A DNA stretch of 21,780 nucleotides. Origin: Nephthysia sp036513515. Lineage in GTDB: Bacteria; Chloroflexota; Dormibacteria; Dormibacterales; Dormibacteraceae. Both the position numbers and the translations under genes were made by a program. Of this stretch, positions 21,443 through 21,780 are shown in pieces. Position 1 is the first letter of the stretch. Each line of letters opens with the position of its first letter. The notes beneath the pieces are model-generated. The model worked only from the letters and a program-made list of their open reading frames with translations, was not told the origin of the DNA and made no database searches. The stretch covers positions 1 to 21,780 of the forward strand of contig DATBYW010000240.1 of NCBI GenBank assembly GCA_036513515.1, in the 5' to 3' direction.

Positions 21443-21691
21443 GGCGATCCGGCCCCAGCTGTTGACGCCGCGGCCAAGGGCCTGCTTACGGTCAGCCTGA
21501 TCAACGAACTACGGGACGCCGTGGTTGCCCTATCAGGACCACCCCACCGGCTGACCTTGACGGCGGTGGCCGAGAACGCACTGCGCGCCGAACTGACTCG
21601 GCTGCGAGATGTGCAAATCGGGCGCTCCGAGGGCAAGGTCTTGCGGCCCGGGAGTCCGAGCCGACTACCGGTCGTCAGATCCGCTACGTAA
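21443..21691 (+). pseudogene. Remnant of a small ribbon-helix-helix-like protein
   Basis: The plus-strand frame reads GLLTVSLINELRDAVVALSGPPHRLTLTAVAENALRAELTRLRD...GRSEGKVLRPGSPSR and stops at 21689-21691. The strand-helix-helix order (TVSL / NELRDAVVAL / TLTAVAENALRAEL) and the basic tail resemble small actinobacterial DNA-binding proteins often found near plasmid or partition genes; this is a family impression, not a firm match. There is no ATG, GTG or TTG between the upstream stop (21440-21442) and the conserved part, so the start is lost or frameshifted. Its strand is opposite to the amidohydrolase operon. Confidence 0.45.
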
Positions 21692-21711
21692 GCTGCTCGT
21701 TAGGGGGTCTC

Positions 21712-21735
21712 TGGGCACCCTTCGGTAGGGGCCCA
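21712..21735 (+). terminator. Possible hairpin near the window end
   Basis: TGGGC/GCCCA outer and CCC/GGG inner pairs around TTCGGTA form a short stem after the remnant gene. No T-run follows. After it, ATG at 21757 (Met-Gly-Ser-Asp-His-Trp-Arg-Thr) is open to the window edge, with GGGGAG nearby, and could start another gene; too little is seen to call it. Confidence 0.3.
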
Positions 21736-21780
21736 CCTGACTGGGGAGCGAATGCCATGGGCAGCGATCATTGGCGAACA

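Overview
The window is GC-rich, gene-dense bacterial DNA with short intergenic gaps and frequent GTG/TTG starts. No rRNA, tRNA or CRISPR array is visible. Gene content (universal stress proteins, BON, DUF2267 and UBP zinc-finger proteins, a GH65 phosphorylase, short-Q-loop cytochrome bd, a KimA-like K+ importer, PsiE) suggests a free-living, stress-tolerant chromosome of Actinomycetota type or a GC-rich terrestrial relative such as Chloroflexota/Dormibacterota. The sequence alone does not fix the phylum.

Layout. 1-4240: a minus-strand series BON protein > GH65 > USP > UBP zinc finger, ending in a truncated USP next to a dispersed repeat. 4435-6443: two divergent promoters, then DoxX and an MscS channel on the plus strand. 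6444-7186: a long regulatory leader and a glutaredoxin-like gene. 7199-7766: a 196-bp element with inverted ends beside a broken SDR dehydrogenase. 7844-8309: a single-domain response regulator. 8544-11945: an unidentified membrane protein facing a KimA-like transporter. 12064-13307: a small tandem repeat, an unknown small membrane protein and PsiE. 13358-15789: cydAB. 15950-16774: a tandem DUF2267 protein. 16929-18130: an OmpR/PhoB-type regulator with a degenerate receiver between remnants of a BON and a LuxR gene. 18234-21258: amidohydrolase > glycosyltransferase > GNAT. 21443-21780: a start-less remnant of a small DNA-binding-like protein and an open end.

The main discovery is a composite promoter found before at least six, probably seven, transcription units. 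It has a heptamer T[C/T]TACTG, a 4-nt gap, a second heptamer near T[T/C]NAC[T/G]G, 10-11 nt, then a -10-like TAGRCT. The 11-bp direct-repeat spacing and the place of the second heptamer just upstream of the -10 match the geometry of PhoB/OmpR-family activator sites, although the bases are not a Pho box. The targets are BON-GH65-USP-UBP, DoxX(-MscS), the glutaredoxin, the receiver protein, PsiE plus its partner, the amidohydrolase-glycosyltransferase-GNAT operon, and DUF2267. Two further sites lie in the opposite orientation in front of cydAB and the KimA-like gene. The window therefore looks like part of one stress or low-energy regulon, comparable in content (not in motif) to the mycobacterial DosR regulon. 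The orphan regulator at 17051-17764 is the candidate controller inside the window; that link is inference.

Several genes are decayed (USP, SDR, BON, LuxR and the small DNA-binding-like protein), so the region has been rearranged and pruned.
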